Counted from the stretch's first letter, positions 1-10,653 are shown. The stretch is 64,000 nt of DNA from Venturia oleaginea (GCA_013176395.1 JABMLP010000007.1:744001-808000), one strand, 5' to 3'. Numbers and translations: made by a program. The notes: generated from the letters alone by a model not told the origin.

Positions 1-2790
1 TTCGGCGTCTCGATATATGTTGTATAATGGGCTATCGTAGCTTGCTCGTTGTCTTGACCTTGGTTCTCCGAATTGAGTATCTAGCAGTTTAGGGAGGTCT
101 TGGCACGTGAGTATACGGCTGAGGGTTTCGGTGTTGTGTTTCCAGATTTGTTGTTCGACTGGGAGCAGGTAGGTCTCTATGTCGAGGGCGACTCTGGATG
201 TCGCTTTGAACGCTCCACAGATAATTCGTGCTGCACGTGCTTGGATTGACTGAAGTGTGTCGAGCGTTTTTCTCGTGTATGGTTTTCCCCTCATTCCTGA
301 ATTCGACCAGATTGAACACGCGTACATCATCTGAGGGACTACTACTCCGCGGTAGATTTTTCGCATATCTAGCAGACTGACGCCCCATGTTGAGCTGCCC
401 AGAGAGCACAGTGCGTTCACTGTTTTTGTAGTTTTCCGCTTGATTTCTTCGATGTGTTCCTTCCATTGGAGTTTGCTGTCTAGCGTCACGCCTAGATATT
501 TGCACGTTGTCTTAGGCGCAATGCATCCCCATGCCGTTTGAACGGGCTGTTGTGTGTTTATACGGGTGCGTCTTCTTGTGAAGTGTGTCAGTTGGAACTT
601 TTCTGGGGCGAATTTTGATGCATGTGTCTTTACCCAACAGTTTGCCTTTTCCAGCGCGTTTTCGAGTTTCTTGCACGTTTCTTCTGTTGTGTTGCCCCAT
701 GTAAGTATGGCTGCGTCATCGATATAGCCTGTAGCTGCAGTATCGTCGCCTGAGTCGCATTGCTCAATAAGGTCAGAGTTGTAGAATATGTATAAGATGG
801 GGGATAGGGGCGATCCCTGTGGTACCCCAGTCTCAACCGTGTACTCGTCAGATTCGTAGCCATCGATGACAATTCGCGTGCGTCTATCGCTCAGGAAGCT
901 AGCAATCCATCGTACTGTTCTCTCATCAACTTTTCTTTTCCGAAGATTGTGTAGGAGTCTCTTGTGGGATACGTTGTCGAAGGCGCCTGACACGTCAAGG
1001 AGCAGCAGGCTAGCGACTTGTCCTTTTCCGTTGTTCCAAGCGTTGTAGATTCTCTCGATTACAGCGTGTAGTGCGTGTTCCGTTGACCTTAACTTCCTGC
1101 CTCCCATGTGCATCCTTGGGATGACTTGGTGTGTTTCCACCAGGTAGCTAAGTCTCTTAGCGATTACTGCGTCCATGGCCTTGCCAATCGTATTCAGGAG
1201 CGCAATAGGTCGGTATGCCTTTGGAGTCGAGTAGTCGTCCTTCCCTGGTTTGCGTAGCACTACCGTGGTCGAGCTTTGGAATTGTGTCGGGTAGTGGCCC
1301 AGTTGTAGGCTCTGGTTCATGATTGTCGCCAGGTGTCCCACCAACATATAAGATGCCGTCTGCAAGGCCTTGTTTGGGATCCCATCCGGTCCCGGGGCCT
1401 TGAAGGGTGACGCTGCTTGTATTGCGTCCAGTACCTCCTTCTCAGTAACGTTTGGCATTGGTATACAATCATCATATCTTGCATCCTGTAGATCGTCGAG
1501 GTCTGCTTCTGGCGGTGCTGGGAAGAAGGCGTCCCGAAGGAGAATCGTTTTTGCCGAGGGTGTAGTAGCCTGGTTGCCGGTCGTCGGACACTTGATAATT
1601 GGCGTCACACTTGGGGGCTGGCTTTCTCTATTGCGCGCCCACTTGGCTATTTTCCAGAGGGATTCAGTGGAGCTTGCTGCCATTTCTACGCGGTCTCTGT
1701 GTGCTTGCCGAAGCGCCTTCTTGATCGTCCGTGTCTTGTGGTTCCTCGCCTCGCGGTAGTTTTCCCATGTCTCCTCCGTGTGTCTTCTCTCGTGTATGCG
1801 CCTTAGACGTTTTGTATCTGCCAATGCTCTCGAGCATGTTCCGTCCCATCCCTCTTTCGCCTTGGTGCATGGTCTTGTGAGGGGAATTGTCTTCGCTGCT
1901 GCATCTTTGATCGCTTTGACTAACTCCATCGTGTACATGTCTAGCGCTGCTTTCGTCCTTGGTCTCCTTCGTGCCGGTAGGGTGTCTCTGAGCGTCCCGC
2001 AGAACTCCTTGCAGTCTAGGAGTTTCCAGTTGCATCCTGGCCTGATTTCCGTGGAGCGCGTCCGGAGATCCAGTATGATGCTGATGGGGAGGTGGTCTGA
2101 GTCGTGGTCTAGCTCTCTGTCTACTCTGCTACTGATGGTCCTGTCAATCAAGCCTAATGTCATCCAGCACATATCAATCGTCGTCCTGCTGCTGCCTTCT
2201 TCGTACGTTACCGTTCCGGGCTGCAGCATGCTTGACATATCAAATCTCTCCATAATTTCGATAAGTTCTTCCGCTTCTCGGTCTTCGTGTGCGACCTGCG
2301 CTCCGCCCCACATTCTATGGTGTAAGTTCAAGTCGCCTAATACCATCTGTTCTTTCAGCGCGTGTTCCTCCAATCGAGCTCTTAGGGTCGGCAGTGAGCT
2401 GATGCGGTTTGGCATGTTTTGGACCGTATTGTAGACGTTGTGTATTACCAGCTCGTTTTCTGTTTGATCGCCATTGCTGATACTGATTCTCAATGAGCAG
2501 ACGTCTCTTGTGTGCTGTTCGAATTGCAGGCTGCCGTGGTCTAGCCTTTTGTTGACAAAGAAACACACCCTTGCTGGGCCATCCTCCTTGTTCGTTGTCG
2601 GATAGTATAAGTGGAATATATTCTTCGCTGGGTGGTGTGTTGTCGACATGAAGGGGTTGCGCCACGGTTCTTGGATAGCAATAATATCGTATTCTGCTAC
2701 TCTTGGATCACGGAGTAGAGTTGCCATAACCGTATCCCTTGATTTGCGTACGTTGTACTGTAGTATATTAAGTTGGTCCTTCTCTTTCAT
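1..2790 (-). CDS. LINE ORF2: AP-type endonuclease and reverse transcriptase (partial, 3' end off window)
   Basis: Starting at the ATG at 2790-2788, the minus frame has no stop codon for all 930 codons to position 1. The N-terminal part is an exonuclease/endonuclease/phosphatase domain: it begins MKEKDQLNILQYNVRKSRDT and has an early QEPW motif (E is a metal ligand), a GDLNLHH motif near 2320-2340 and a terminal SDHLPI motif at 2083-2100. The reverse transcriptase follows, with a GVPQGSPLSP block near 800-828 and the catalytic box YIDD at 715-726. Downstream is a thumb-like region with ATCRYLGVTLD-type spacing (here CKYLGVTLDSK). In the cell this protein would nick target DNA and prime cDNA synthesis from the nick (family knowledge). 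An RNase H domain, common in Tad-clade elements, would lie left of the window. No catalytic residue I can check is missing. Confidence 0.93.
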   Translation of the reverse strand, partial: MKEKDQLNILQYNVRKSRDTVMATLLRDPRVAEYDIIAIQEPWRNPFMSTTHHPAKNIFHLYYPTTNKEDGPARVCFFVNKRLDHGSLQFEQHTRDVCSLRISISNGDQTENELVIHNVYNTVQNMPNRISSLPTLRARLEEHALKEQMVLGDLNLHHRMWGGAQVAHEDREAEELIEIMERFDMSSMLQPGTVTYEEGSSRTTIDMCWMTLGLIDRTISSRVDRELDHDSDHLPISIILDLRTRSTEIRPGCNWKLLDCKEFCGTLRDTLPARRRPRTKAALDMYTMELVKAIKDAAAKTIPLTRPCTKAKEGWDGTCSRALADTKRLRRIHERRHTEETWENYREARNHKTRTIKKALRQAHRDRVEMAASSTESLWKIAKWARNRESQPPSVTPIIKCPTTGNQATTPSAKTILLRDAFFPAPPEADLDDLQDARYDDCIPMPNVTEKEVLDAIQAASPFKAPGPDGIPNKALQTASYMLVGHLATIMNQSLQLGHYPTQFQSSTTVVLRKPGKDDYSTPKAYRPIALLNTIGKAMDAVIAKRLSYLVETHQVIPRMHMGGRKLRSTEHALHAVIERIYNAWNNGKGQVASLLLLDVSGAFDNVSHKRLLHNLRKRKVDERTVRWIASFLSDRRTRIVIDGYESDEYTVETGVPQGSPLSPILYIFYNSDLIEQCDSGDDTAATGYIDDAAILTWGNTTEETCKKLENALEKANCWVKTHASKFAPEKFQLTHFTRRRTRINTQQPVQTAWGCIAPKTTCKYLGVTLDSKLQWKEHIEEIKRKTTKTVNALCSLGSSTWGVSLLDMRKIYRGVVVPQMMYACSIWSNSGMRGKPYTRKTLDTLQSIQARAARIICGAFKATSRVALDIETYLLPVEQQIWKHNTETLSRILTCQDLPKLLDTQFGEPRSRQRASYDSPLYNIYRDAE

Positions 2791-4418
2791 AGATCCGAGT
2801 CCTCATCGATTTCCATGTATTGTGTGTTTCTACATATTAGGGTATTGCCCTCTAGCGCCTCAAGCGCCCTCCTCGACATCTTCGTTGCTCTTTGTGGCCT
2901 TTGACTCTGGTGTGATCCTTCGTTCTCCTTGTCTCCTGGAGCAGGTCTCTTTTGTCCATTTCCAGGTAATAGTTGCATCCCTCTGGTCCTTGGCCCTTGG
3001 CGTGAGGTCAGGTCTGTGGTTGACCTCGTTCTTCCAGGAGGTTCTCGGGCGGAATTTTGAATAGGTATTTCATCACAGGTGAACATCGTAGGGTGATACC
3101 GAGGTCTGTTCGCGTACGCTGCCTTTGTCCGAGTGAGTTCCTCCTTCCTAGTTGGGCATTGTTGACTCCATGCTTCATGGGCTCCCTGGCAGTTGGCGCA
3201 TTTCCTAGGTGTGGTCTGTCCAGTCTTCGAAGGGCAGTCCCTAGAACTATGTTCTTGCGCACAGTAGCCACATGTTTTCGCTGCTTTGCATTGAGTTCCT
3301 ATGTGGCCGTATTTGTAGCACTGAAAGCACTGCTTCAGTCGGCATTGTCTCTCATATCGTTCGCTTTGACACATCTCCCCTTGCCACACCAGACCTTCAT
3401 CGATGATCTTGTTTGCGTCCTCAGGCTTGGTGAACTCAATGATGACCGACGACATCGCTTTTGTTGGCGCCTTCCGGGTCAACCATCCAATGTATTTGAT
3501 GTCCGCGGTTGGAATAAACGGCTTATTGTCTTGCAGAATGGCGTCTCTAGTTTCCTCGAATTTGTCTGTATTCATCGTACTAGTACGTATGCCATGTACA
3601 AGAACGCCATACGTTGGATTTCGTACTGACGTCCCGTTTCCAATACGTGGGGTCCAGTCCTCCGTGAATTGTCTGAGAAGCTGCATTTCACTACTTGTCG
3701 CCGTTCTGATGCTCAGATCTCCGCTTTTGAGCTGGTTAGCAGACATGATCTTTAGATTGGCTATATGTTCGTTTTGACTTTGGGAAATGGCTCGGTCAAC
3801 GTGGGCTTTTAAATTGCGTGGATTCATTGCGCGCAGGCTCTGGATCGTTTGTGCGTTCCTGATGTTTACGATAATCTCACGTCGGACCGTCGCGGGAGTC
3901 TTGACACTTTGGGTTTGTATGCTATGTGTGCTTGTAGCTAGCCCTCCTCGGGTAGCGGCAGCAGCATAGCTCATTGGCATGCCTGTTTGGAATTGTGTCC
4001 CTTTGTTCTTGATATCACTCGCTATTCCTGCAACGGTCTTGCTCACCTCTGTTGCCTCTTTCGCTGCCGTTTTCGCTTCCTCACCAATAGTGATGTTCTT
4101 CTGTGTGTCTGTTCTCAGAGCTTTAAGTTCTCCCTTTATCCCAGCTATCTCCTTCGCCGTTTCCTTTGTGTCTTGAGTCATCTCAGTGTGTATAATGCGT
4201 AGTTGATCGTGGACGGTTGTCATATCGGGGGTCCTTTGGGCCGTTGCAATCAAGGGCAGCATCGTCGTGATAATTGCCTTTACTTGGTCTGGGGGTACAG
4301 GTAGAGCCTGTCCGCTTTCGAGGTAGAGTAATGCGTTTCGAAGGTGCCTTGTGATTTGTGTAGCGTGCTCATGAAGTCCGGTCGGCCAGACCACCTCTTG
4401 AGGCCACGGTATTGTCAT
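2787..4418 (-). CDS. LINE ORF1: gag-like RNA-binding protein with three CCHC zinc knuckles
   Basis: The protein is 543 residues, intact from ATG to TGA. Residues about 75-135 are Lys/Glu/Ala-rich and probably form a coiled coil for oligomerisation. The middle region (about 180-345) may be an RRM-like fold, as in other LINE ORF1 proteins (inference). Three consecutive zinc knuckles follow: CFQCYKYGHIGTQC (364-377), CGYCAQEHSSRDC (383-395) and CANCQGAHEAWSQQC (407-421). The C-terminus is polar and basic, probably disordered. Such proteins coat the element RNA to form the retrotransposition particle. The stop overlaps the ORF2 start as ATGA, which suggests that ORF2 is made by termination-reinitiation rather than by frameshift fusion. 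Confidence 0.93.
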   Translation of the reverse strand: MTIPWPQEVVWPTGLHEHATQITRHLRNALLYLESGQALPVPPDQVKAIITTMLPLIATAQRTPDMTTVHDQLRIIHTEMTQDTKETAKEIAGIKGELKALRTDTQKNITIGEEAKTAAKEATEVSKTVAGIASDIKNKGTQFQTGMPMSYAAAATRGGLATSTHSIQTQSVKTPATVRREIIVNIRNAQTIQSLRAMNPRNLKAHVDRAISQSQNEHIANLKIMSANQLKSGDLSIRTATSSEMQLLRQFTEDWTPRIGNGTSVRNPTYGVLVHGIRTSTMNTDKFEETRDAILQDNKPFIPTADIKYIGWLTRKAPTKAMSSVIIEFTKPEDANKIIDEGLVWQGEMCQSERYERQCRLKQCFQCYKYGHIGTQCKAAKTCGYCAQEHSSRDCPSKTGQTTPRKCANCQGAHEAWSQQCPTRKEELTRTKAAYANRPRYHPTMFTCDEIPIQNSAREPPGRTRSTTDLTSRQGPRTRGMQLLPGNGQKRPAPGDKENEGSHQSQRPQRATKMSRRALEALEGNTLICRNTQYMEIDEDSDL

Positions 4419-6133
4419 CTCTCGTTTCTACGCGCTGGGCGACGCGTCGAGCCTAGAACAACCTGAGCCCTCTTGAGGCGATGTGTATTTGCGTTATAAT
4501 TATTCAGTTTCAAAGATCTCAGTTCTCGCTGTTGTGGTGTTCCTGATGGATAACGATGATGGAGATGGAGGTGACACGATCAGGGAAGTCAATGCACGTG
4601 ACGAGGCCCAAATATAACTCAGTCCAATCAGGCTAGCGCGAGAGAATGCAAGGCTGTTAGCCTGTCAGGCAACTGATTTCTTCATTAGCATGCCATGGAG
4701 GCTATTTTAAGCGGTTTTAGTGGGAGTAGATCTATCTTCGCAGACCGCGCCAACTGACTTGATAGTTATATTGTACGAGCCCCAGCTAGTTATTGTTATG
4801 CATCCCGGCTAAATTTTGAGCTTGTATTATTTCGCCACTAAGTATTATCGCTTTATTGTAACTGCCCAGTAGCAATCACAGACTCCCAACAGAGTGGCAA
4901 TGAGAGCTGACAAAAAGCCTTGACCTTTCTATTGTAGACAAATTTCTGAACTTCAATCTCTAATGTTCAAGATTCTGAAACATAAGATATATCTCCTACA
5001 CTCCAAGAAGCGTGCCGAAAAGCTCATTTCAGAGCCTCTGTCGGCCGAAAGAAGCTCAATGGTATATCATCCAAAACATATCCAAGCCCAATCCAACTCC
5101 AGATCTCGGGATACGAAAGAAAGAATCTCCTCTGCCTGTTTTTTTCTGAATGTCCTGTAAGTCCAATGTCAAGGCATGTTTGCAAGCTGCAATGCTCCGC
5201 TTAGAAGCCAGCTTTCCAACGAGTTCGAGAAGATCGCGTACACTCCACACCTGATGTTGATCGGAGAAAGAAAATCGCTCTGCGCGCATGAATACTCCAT
5301 AGAAGTGGGATGGCTGGGGAAAGCTGGGTTGGAGAATATCAACTCGGATTCAATCTGAAATGAACACGAAGTCGTGAGGAATCGAGAAAACGTGGTTTCC
5401 CGCCTCTGCGCAGTCAATCACGAGAACCCTTGTGGTGGACCTGAAAGACCAACGTAAAGCAGCTCAGGGCCGAGAAAAGATGTACGAGACTTCGGACGGA
5501 TGAAAGGATGAAGATTTAGCTTGCGTTGTAGGAGTTCTCGACTCCAAAGGCTACTGCTCGTAAAGTGGCAAGGTGGTGAAGGAGATTGATGAAGGAGAAG
5601 ACGCGAACGAGTTCGATGTCGTTGATGCGGAGCGCCGGCGCCGGCTCCGATTAGAATACAATAATAATGCACGGGCCAGAGGGCAGACTTCATCTTAGTC
5701 CTAGTCCAATTCCTCTTCTCAATTTCAAACATCCACCAAACTCTCTTCCAGGGCTGACTGCAGCCAATGCCACCATTCGAACATCGCAATCCAGCATTTC
5801 CCGGCCTCGTACACGGTCGCTTCGAGGAGAAGGCAAGCCAGGTCGTGCAAGCTCTTAAACCATACATCTTCCAAAAGTGTCAGAAAGCTTGGAGTCGTCG
5901 CCACCAGGTCTGATGGATATCGCTCTTTGCAATCCCATGCCGTCGTCACCTAATATAAGAAAGCCCTTGGGTCTTACTTCACTCCTCTTTGATAGGCTGC
6001 GTCGTAAAAGTGAGAACTGAAAGATCTTTGCTCGCTACCCGTACATTATTGCTCAGGGGCAAGCATATATGGGACAGTAAAATCGCAATTAGGATGGGTG
6101 AGAGTCTCACAGCCTATTTTCGACTTCATCGTA
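4419..6133. other. Intergenic, no convincing gene
   Basis: The first 70-80 bases are probably the LINE 5' UTR. The rest contains only short frames on both strands with no recognisable domain. Sequence around 5600-5660 is GC-rich. I see no RNA gene or repeat here. The proximal promoter of the SURNod19-like gene must lie in the last few hundred bases. Confidence 0.5.
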
Positions 6134-7671
6134 ATGCGTTGTTCAGCAGTAGTGTTACTATCAGCCGCTGTATCTAGCGTGCTCTGCCGACCCCATGATG
6201 AGAGATTCGCCGCCGTCGGTATTGCCGCCTCATTCCACATTATTACTCGAGGAACACTGAACTAACGCGAACAGACAAACGTCAATTTCCAGGTGGCGCG
6301 ATAGCGGAGGCATTGGGGCTTCTATCGAAGCCAGCTAAGCGGGAGAAAATTCCTGCTGTCATTAGGAAAGATGCGATCCGAGAGAAGCTATGGTTTGGGC
6401 CATACACTCTGCCGCCATTGAATGTGAGAAAACGAAATTCAGAAGTTGATTGGAGAGTCAGAAGCTGAACGACATGAAAAGGGCACAAAGAAGGCTGGGC
6501 CTAAGATGCCTATGCAGGTAGCTCTTAGCCACACTGACGAGAATGATACCCTGGATTGCTAATTTTCATAGATGGATCCGAATAGTGTTCAGCTCAACAA
6601 AGCCATGAATGGGTTCTGCTCGAACTGCACGGTGCTCTCCGGGAAGGCCACACTCATGTATGATGATGGAAAACCGGCCGGTGTGACATCAGGCGTGTAC
6701 ATCCATCACATCGTCATGGTTGATATGTCAAAGACCTCCATGCCGTTCTATCTTTGCCAGGGACAGAAGGGATTTCTGGGAACCTTCCCGGCCGCTGGGT
6801 TCATTATCGCTGGTAATGACGAGGCTGACAACTTCTTCACGACACCTGATGGTAAGGTCAAAACCTCGATCACGAAATTTTAATCTAAATCCCGCCATCT
6901 GATCTCGTTATATAGGCAAATTTAACAGTGGCTATTTCATCGGCGACAAGCCTCAGGTCTCAATGCAAGCAGAACTCGTAAACTACAAGAACCTCGAACA
7001 GAAAGTCTACGTAACTGCCGAGTACGAATACCTCGAAGGCATCAAACCAGATACCTTAGATGCCTCCGTAAGTTTATTCAGTGTCACAGGCTGCGAATTC
7101 CCATACTATCACGTGGGAAAAGACAAACCACAATACAACGTCACCAGCGCCAATGTCCCCATCCCCATGGACGGAACCATCATCAACGCCAAAGGCCACC
7201 TCCACGATGGAGGCAGCAACGTCCTCCTCACCCTCAACGGCAAGCCAATCTGCGATTCCCAGGCTAAATATGGGCTTGACCCAAAGGCGACGACGAGCCT
7301 TGCACCTAACGGGAAAGCATGGCAGGTTATCACAGAAATGACCCAATGTACCGAGTCCGTCCCTGTTAAAAAGGGAGATATACTCCAGATGGTGGCCATC
7401 TACGATAATCAGCTTCACCCGCCGCGAACGGCGGCTGATGGTGAACATGGCGATTCTGACGAGATGGTGAGATTTCGACATGGATGTTTAGAAATGGGTC
7501 TCAAGAGGCTAATAATTCCAGGGCGTCTTCTTCATCAACTTCGCCACGAAACGACAGGCCAAGGGTGCGACGCCGGCGAAACCGGATCTCGCTGCTTTGG
7601 GTGGAATGATGGGGGGTGGGGCGAAGAGTGGTGGTCCTGAGATGTCTGGGATGGCTGGGATGTCTATGTGA
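6134..7671 (+). CDS. Secreted SURNod19-domain-like protein
   Basis: Reconstructed as six exons: 6134-6218, 6275-6423, 6482-6517, 6572-6851, 6916-7466 and 7522-7671, giving 416 residues in one frame. The introns are 51-64 nt with standard donors (GTATTG, GTGAGA, GTAGCT, GTAAGG, GTGAGA) and CTAAC/CTAAT-like branch sites. Exon 1 encodes a signal peptide (MRCSAVVLLSAAVSSVLC), followed within a few residues by a dibasic KR that could be processed by Kex2. The mature region resembles the 'stress up-regulated Nod 19' family (SURNod19): YIHHIVMVDM, an HLHDGG motif near 7195-7210 and a C-terminal FFINFA block. The HH and HLHDGG histidines look like metal ligands of copper-monooxygenase-type beta folds (inference). 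The C-terminus is Gly/Met-rich (GGMMGGGAKSGG, then repeated GM), which could bind metal or be unstructured. Molecular function of the family is unknown. The 5' exon is the least certain part. Confidence 0.78.
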
Positions 7672-8700
7672 TTAATACGCATTTCGATAGCAGCAATTGC
7701 ATTTTCTATATAGCTCGAGTTGGGCATCATTTGTTACCGTGTGTTTTTTGTATGAGTGGTTGATGTGATGTTTTATAAGTTGCAGGTAAAGTAAGCAAAC
7801 TTCTATATCTACCAACAAACATCAACATTAAATCAACAAATACCTTTACTACAAACAAAAATGACAGCCTCCCTCACAACCCCAAAGCATGCCAAGAATA
7901 AGCGCAGAATACCGAATACCATCTACCCTGATCGACGTACCAAAATAGTACTCGAGTTATTTTTACAAGAGTGCTTGTTTAAAAGGACCGCCTAGCTATA
8001 TATAGTTATCAAAACCCATCAGCTATCCCCTGCCACAAGCGAAAAAGGGAAAAGGGGAAAAGAGGAAGTAAAAGTACAAGATATCAAATCATACAAGCGC
8101 CATTTATCAAGTCTAATTATAAAAAGATTGGAAACGTTATCCTTGGCTCCTCCTCCCTCCCTCTCCCTCCCCGATCTCAACGGTTCGAGATAGTACCGTC
8201 GGTTCTGCTGGATTGGAGAAAAGGCTAATATCTATCTTCCCTCTATAAAGAAGTTTTAACCCTTTTTAAAGGTGCAGAATCATAACCTATTTACGCTCCG
8301 CCAGCTTCAGCCTCCATCGTTTTATTTCTATCCTCGGGAACGTAAAGTGCCAGGATATGCATAATTCAAGCGCCGAGAATAGACCGAGGGAGGTATCTTA
8401 CAAATAAAAATGCTCTCCTTAAAGTTACGAATCCAATTTCTTCTACCTTCCTCCTCTATCGTATAGACGTTGACGCAGCGTTCGCGATGATTCCAGTTTT
8501 TTCTAGCAGAAGAGGGATTTGGTATCGCGTGGATGATGGAATACTGGATAACAGTGGTTCTAGTGGGAGTAGTCCCGCTATCTTGCGATTATACCGAATG
8601 TAAGAGTTCAGTGCCTCCACGGTTCCAGTGATGGATCATGGGTATGCGGAATTATCGTAATATACCAAAATGCCATGGGCCAAAACCTAAAGTTCCAGCA
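7672..8700. other. Intergenic between convergent genes; CT-rich stretch
   Basis: This stretch holds the two 3' UTRs of converging genes. It includes a pyrimidine-rich tract near 8149-8176 (repeated CTCC units) and AT-rich patches at 7790-8120. No coding frame with recognisable content is visible. Confidence 0.5.
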
Positions 8701-10080
8701 TCAAGACCCAATATTATTATACTCATCCGCCGAAGACAAAGTCGAGCCCCGCGACTCTGCTCTCGGCCCTTCTTGAACGACGTCCTTCTCTTTCTCTTCC
8801 TCTTTATCTCTTTCCTTCGCCATTTCTTCATCAGCCTCTTCACAAGTATTCTTCTCCCCCTTCTCCTCTTGAACAATCGTCCCAACAACGTCCTTGATCC
8901 AACTTTTCCTCGGCTCCAATGCTCCCTTCTCCCCTAGAGAAACCCAGACCTCCGTCCCCTGCACCAAAGTAAGCACATCTATCCTTCCCCTTCCCTCTTT
9001 TTTCTCTGATCCACCCTCCAACCCCCTCTTCACCTCCTCGGTCTCGAAATCTGTCCTCTCAATCCCTCGTGTAAGCATACCCGCAACGACTTTCCGCTCA
9101 TCATGCGCTCCAATCCACACCCTCGGCAGTAAATTCCTTGCAATTTCAAGCCCACCAGGATATCCCGTAGCCATATTCCCACCCATATACCAGGGCATAT
9201 CTACCTGTGTGAAGGAATGGAGAAGGGCAAGGAGCGGGAGGGCGGAATTGGAGATGAGGTGCGTGGTCGCCCAGGGATTGATGCAGGAATATGGTGCGCC
9301 GTGTGGTGAATAAAGCACAGATATGGTTTTTTCCATGTTATTACATGGGGAGGAGGATGTTGTATTGGCGTGTACGGAGAGGAAACGTGGTGTGCCGCCC
9401 ATTGACATGGTTGGCGAGAGGGGACTTGATGGGGCAGAAATTGGAGGTGATATGGGGCTCGTTGGTAATGGTGGCATTGTTTCGCGGTGAGGTATGTTGA
9501 TGTATGAATTTGTTTTTAGGGAGAGGACGCTATAGGGTGGGCGGTAGGTTATTCCGATTGCGTTGTGGACGCCTGTTAGATCTCGTTTGGGCTCGAGGAG
9601 GGAGATTGTGACTTCGCCTGGACCGCCGGAGGGAGAGAAGGAGGGGACTTGGATGCGAAAAACTGAGTGCTCTTTCTTTGAGTTATATGGTTTTAAGCAA
9701 TAGATACCGTCGTTGTCAAAGTGTTTCCAGCTCTTGATTTTCTTGACTGCGGCTGCGGGACCGAGAATGAGGGAGGGTGTTTCTGGTGGGAGGTTGCATA
9801 GGGTTTTCTCATGACAGTGATCTGGTTGTGATTGCGATATGAGGATCAAGTCTGGCTCTGGCAGCTCTCTCAATGAAGACAAGCATGATGGTCCCGGATG
9901 TTCTTGATGAGAGAACTTCTTCCCGATTATTTGTGCAGCACCTGATATCCAAGGATCGATGAGAATCGTATATGATCCAGGAAACTGCTCGGGATGTAAA
10001 TTCTTCTTCGGTGCCATGGGAGGCGTGAAGATGAGGTAGAAACTGGTATCATTATTCAAAGCCTTGATTGTGAGGGCCAT
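8701..10080 (-). CDS. Metallo-beta-lactamase-fold protein with substituted metal-ligand motif
   Basis: A single-exon protein of 459 residues starting MALTIKALNND. The N-terminal half has the layout of a lactamase_B_3/L-ascorbate-lactonase-like MBL domain: a beta strand ending in ILIDPWISG, then LILISQSQPDHCHEKTL where the classical THxHxDH motif belongs. The two expected histidines are Gln (Q-x-Q-x-D-H), while Asp-His-Cys-His are kept, so metal binding is altered or lost. Further blocks (PSLILGPAAAVKKIKSW, VPSFSPSGGPGEVTI) continue the fold. Residues about 210-260 are a Pro/Ser-rich insertion, and the C-terminus (about 400-459) is a Glu/Lys-rich disordered tail. Fungi have many uncharacterised proteins of this type; substrate and location are unknown. 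The gene converges on its left neighbour. Confidence 0.78.
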   Translation of the reverse strand: MALTIKALNNDTSFYLIFTPPMAPKKNLHPEQFPGSYTILIDPWISGAAQIIGKKFSHQEHPGPSCLSSLRELPEPDLILISQSQPDHCHEKTLCNLPPETPSLILGPAAAVKKIKSWKHFDNDGIYCLKPYNSKKEHSVFRIQVPSFSPSGGPGEVTISLLEPKRDLTGVHNAIGITYRPPYSVLSLKTNSYINIPHRETMPPLPTSPISPPISAPSSPLSPTMSMGGTPRFLSVHANTTSSSPCNNMEKTISVLYSPHGAPYSCINPWATTHLISNSALPLLALLHSFTQVDMPWYMGGNMATGYPGGLEIARNLLPRVWIGAHDERKVVAGMLTRGIERTDFETEEVKRGLEGGSEKKEGRGRIDVLTLVQGTEVWVSLGEKGALEPRKSWIKDVVGTIVQEEKGEKNTCEEADEEMAKERDKEEEKEKDVVQEGPRAESRGSTLSSADEYNNIGS

Positions 10081-10653
10081 TCGGACCAGATATAAAGGAG
10101 GAATCGAGGTTCATTGAAGTTCAGCAGCTGCTGCTAGGAACCAAAGGATGGAATCATACAAGCTCACACTATGGAGAAATGGATGGGTCAGGTTGTACGA
10201 CGGTACAGATGGCGCGCCTTCGAATGAACTGGAATGTTGCATGTTGGATGGCTAGCAATTGATGCTCTCCTGAATGTATAGTGTACTTTTTAATCTGACA
10301 ATTCCGCAGGGCTCGAAATAGGAGTAACTTCCTTGTTCCTTTCTGATACTCTTGGACGTAGATGGTTCCCAACCTCAGCTCCTTCATGTTCGGCAAGCGC
10401 TTCTAGAAACAACAGCTGGCAGTATCGTACTTAGGTCCGGCTCTATGTGCCTGGTACCAACCATGGCACTGGCAAGGCGGTGTGTGCAATCGGATTCCCC
10501 AAGCGCGGCGCAACCTTTCCTCTTTCCAGCCCGTCCTTTCTCATCCGCAAAAATCTCCTTCATCACAAGATGTTGCTTCCAGACCGTGTCGGATTCACCC
10601 ATCTTGGCGCCCCAGGAATGGCCGGGAAGGACTGCGATCATGCATTGCTCTCC

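Larger units (their letters stand above)
1..4418 (-). mobile_element. Non-LTR retrotransposon (LINE), two-ORF type, truncated by left window edge
   Basis: Two long reading frames lie on the minus strand in the order gag-like ORF1 (4418-2787) then endonuclease/reverse transcriptase ORF2 (2790 to the left edge). They overlap by four bases, so ORF2's ATG shares ATGA with the ORF1 stop. This order and domain content is that of two-ORF LINEs; the Tad1-like clade of fungal elements is the most likely home (inference). There are no LTRs and no integrase. The 3' end (possible RNase H, 3' UTR, poly-A or short repeat tail) lies beyond position 1. The 5' UTR upstream of 4418 is probably short, since sequence beyond about 4500 looks unrelated, but the boundary cannot be fixed without another copy. 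No target-site duplication can be scored with one end missing. Both frames are undamaged, which suggests a young copy. Confidence 0.9.

Noticed and set aside
1370..2434. Long plus-strand frames opposite LINE ORF2 (1370-1759, 1778-2434)
   Set aside because: They are antisense shadows of the open ORF2 frame, whose domain motifs are clear on the minus strand.
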